Shown: positions 62,446 to 64,000 of the stretch, in pieces
Layout of the letters: each line of letters starts with the position of its first letter
How positions within the stretch are numbered: the first letter of the stretch is position 1
Source of the DNA: JAGSPQ01 sp038206395
Lineage (GTDB): Bacteria > Myxococcota > Myxococcia > Myxococcales > Myxococcaceae
Direction: 5' to 3'
Assembly: GCA_038206395.1 (NCBI GenBank)
Contig: JBBRAX010000018.1
Span: 1 to 64,000 of the forward strand
Length of the DNA stretch: 64,000 nucleotides
Made by a program: the position numbers and the translations under genes
The notes under the pieces: generated by a model
What the model was told of the DNA's origin: nothing
Databases searched by the model: none
The model's input: only the letters and a program-made list of their open reading frames with translations

Positions 62446-63672
62446 TCAGGCTCCGAAGTCGTCGTAGAAGATCGAGCTGCGCGGCACCTTGAACTGCTCG
62501 AGCGTGGCCACCACCGCGCGGATCATCAGCGGCGGGCCACACAGGTAGTACTCGCAGTCGGCCGGGTGGGGGTGCTTGGCCAGGAAGGCCGCGCGCAGGT
62601 GCTCATGCACGAAGCCTCTGGCTCCGGCCCAGGGCTGCTGGGGGTCGGGTTCGGACACTGCGACGGACCAGGTGAAGTTCGGGTGCTCGGCGGCGAGGCG
62701 GTCGAAGCTCTCGGCGCAGAGGATCTCTCCCGGGGTTCGCGCCCCGTACCACAGGCTCAACCTGCGCTTCGTGTGCAGCCCCTCGAGCTGCTCGAAGACG
62801 TGGGCCCGGAGCGGCGCCATGCCCACGCCACCGCCCACCAGCACCATCTCTTTGTCCGTGTCCGTCGCCATGAAGTGGCCGAACGGGCCGCTCAGGCGCA
62901 CTGCGTCCCGGGGCTTGAGCGAGAAGAGGTAGCTCGAGGCGATGCCCGGTGGCGTGCCCGGGGGCGCTCCCGGCGGCGGCAGCGCCAGCCGTATGTACAA
63001 AAGCGCCACCCGCCCCTCGCCAGGGTGGTTGGCCAACGAATAGGCCCGGGTGGTGGGCACGTCGCAGGCCACGGCCAGGTCCTGTACGCCGAGCGCAGCC
63101 CAGCGCTGCTGGTAGGCCTCGTCGACGGGCAGCTGGCCCAGCACGGTGCGGTGCGGCGGGCATTCCAGCTGAACGAAGCTGCCCGCGCGGAACGAGAAGG
63201 GCGCGCCTTCAGGCAGCTCCAGCACCAGCTCCTTGATCAGCAAGGTGAGGTTCTTGTTCGAGCGGATGCGCACGTCCAGGGTCTGCGGGCTGGGGAGCCC
63301 GTCGGCCAGGCCCACCTGCAGATCGCCCCGCAAGGTGACCTGGCAGGCCAGGCGCACGTTGCGGGAGAGCGCGTGGGCATCGAGCACCGCCAGCTCAGTG
63401 GCCAGCGGGGCGTCGAGCGCGCCGGTGACGCGCACCCGGCACGCGCCACACGTGCCCTTGCCTCCGCACGCTGCGGGAATGGGGAGCCCCGCGTCGAGCA
63501 GCGCGCTGAGCAGCTTGCGCCCCCGCTCTACCCGCAGCGGCTCGTCGCGCCCGTCGATGACCACGGTCACCTCGCCGCCCGGCGTCACGACCGCCTTTGC
63601 CGCGAGGATGAGCCCCGTGAGGGTCATGATCATCCCCGTGATCACCGCCACCGTCATCAGCAGCTCGGTCAT
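62446..63672 (-). CDS. nqrF: Na+-translocating NADH:quinone reductase subunit F
   Basis: 408 residues, normal NqrF length. One N-terminal TM helix (VAVITGMIMTLTGLILAAKAVV); plant-type [2Fe-2S] domain with ACGGKGTCGACRV near residue 70 and LACQV near 110; ferredoxin-reductase part with the FAD motif RAYSLANHP near 213 and the NAD motif VLVGGGVGMAPLRAHVF near 285, ending SIFYDDFGA. Oxidises NADH and passes electrons into the Na+ pump. Confidence 0.97.
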   Translation of the reverse strand: MTELLMTVAVITGMIMTLTGLILAAKAVVTPGGEVTVVIDGRDEPLRVERGRKLLSALLDAGLPIPAACGGKGTCGACRVRVTGALDAPLATELAVLDAHALSRNVRLACQVTLRGDLQVGLADGLPSPQTLDVRIRSNKNLTLLIKELVLELPEGAPFSFRAGSFVQLECPPHRTVLGQLPVDEAYQQRWAALGVQDLAVACDVPTTRAYSLANHPGEGRVALLYIRLALPPPGAPPGTPPGIASSYLFSLKPRDAVRLSGPFGHFMATDTDKEMVLVGGGVGMAPLRAHVFEQLEGLHTKRRLSLWYGARTPGEILCAESFDRLAAEHPNFTWSVAVSEPDPQQPWAGARGFVHEHLRAAFLAKHPHPADCEYYLCGPPLMIRAVVATLEQFKVPRSSIFYDDFGA

Positions 63673-64000
63673 GGCAGCCGCACCCCCGAGAAGGCGAGGT
63701 AGGCGGTCGACATGATGCCGACGATCATGAAGAGCTCGGCCTGGCCCACCGATTCGGCTGCCGGCTCGTCGCCGTCCATCTTCTCGCGAATGGCCGCCAG
63801 CGCCACGACCGCCACCGCCCAGCCCAGGCCGCTGCCCAGGGCGTACACCCCGCTCTGCGCGAACGTGTAGCTGCGGCTCACCATGAAGAGCGAACCGCCG
63901 AGGATGGCGCAGTTCACCGTGATCAGCGGGAGGAAGACGCCCAGCGCCTTTGACAGCGGCGGGAAGAAGCGGTCGAGCACCATCTCGAGCAGCTGCACCG
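63669..64000 (-). CDS. nqrE: Na+-NQR subunit E, C-terminal part (truncated by window edge)
   Basis: Last 110 residues only; the gene continues beyond 64000. VFLPLITVNCAILGGSLFM contains the conserved TVNCA Cys of the NqrE/D membrane Fe site; then YALGSGLGWAVAVVALAAIREKM and IVGIMSTAYLAFSGVRL. Its stop overlaps the nqrF ATG (ATGA). It is a membrane subunit of the Na+ pump. Confidence 0.94.
   Translation of the reverse strand, partial: VQLLEMVLDRFFPPLSKALGVFLPLITVNCAILGGSLFMVSRSYTFAQSGVYALGSGLGWAVAVVALAAIREKMDGDEPAAESVGQAELFMIVGIMSTAYLAFSGVRLP

Overview
The window is about 64 kb of very GC-rich, densely coding DNA with many ATGA/GTGA stop-start overlaps and frequent GTG or TTG starts. It looks like a Gram-negative bacterium of the Myxococcota (myxobacteria) or close relatives. 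Pointers are the tig-clpP-clpX-lon neighbourhood, a Wzc-type tyrosine kinase, DUF1501/DUF1592-type secreted proteins, many lipoproteins, a Lon protein beginning MFFGRDDKKD and Na+-NQR genes. The taxonomic call is an inference.

Layout. 0-2.4 kb: end of a surface-polysaccharide cluster. 2.5-7.1 kb: secreted DUF1592/DUF1501 operon. 7.4-18.1 kb: housekeeping and redox genes (DTW protein, PreA-like enzyme, RsmE, trypsin-like protease, PepP, a YqgE-BolA-Grx4-molybdoenzyme-DUF2914 operon, VAT1-like reductase). 18.1-26.6 kb: proteostasis block (lon, prolyl oligopeptidase, SET protein, clpX, clpP, tig). 26.7-31.1 kb: YARHG protein, CapA-like lipoprotein, TetR-thioesterase-esterase. 31.1-49.4 kb: a coherent accessory region, described below. 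49.4-60.2 kb: tRNA-Leu and an ion-transport island (CPA1 antiporter, ClC, MscS channel plus membrane AAA+ ATPase, NhaA) containing a selenocysteine redoxin. 60.2-64 kb: Usp protein, small cytochrome c, CBS protein and the end of an nqr operon.

The most striking result is in the 31-49 kb region. Seven copies of a bipartite promoter-like motif, (T/C)GTAAC - exactly 16 nt - (A/C)GAC, each lie 2-13 nt before a start codon or possible start, and six of them are 8-13 nt before the start I chose. They precede (i) a rhodanese gene, (ii) a TonB receptor-YnjBCD-like ABC transporter operon, (iii) its downstream VTT/disulfide-reductase pair, (iv) a TIGR04282-type transferase and (v) a DUF547 gene, both in an operon that also carries glycosyltransferases, an MTA-phosphorylase-like enzyme and a kinase, (vi) a small membrane protein and (vii) a zinc-finger anti-sigma-like gene. 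An ECF sigma factor gene lies in the middle. I infer a single ECF regulon that may import a metal or metalloid ligand and process or glycosylate a thio-, seleno- or arseno-ribose metabolite. The chemistry is not proven by the sequence.

Two further results can be read directly. A peroxiredoxin-like gene (51225-51797) has an in-frame TGA exactly where the active-site Cys belongs, with an ideal bacterial SECIS hairpin after it. An intergenic element occurs twice, in opposite orientations (about 10578-10723 and 28747-28889), with hairpins whose stems show compensatory changes.
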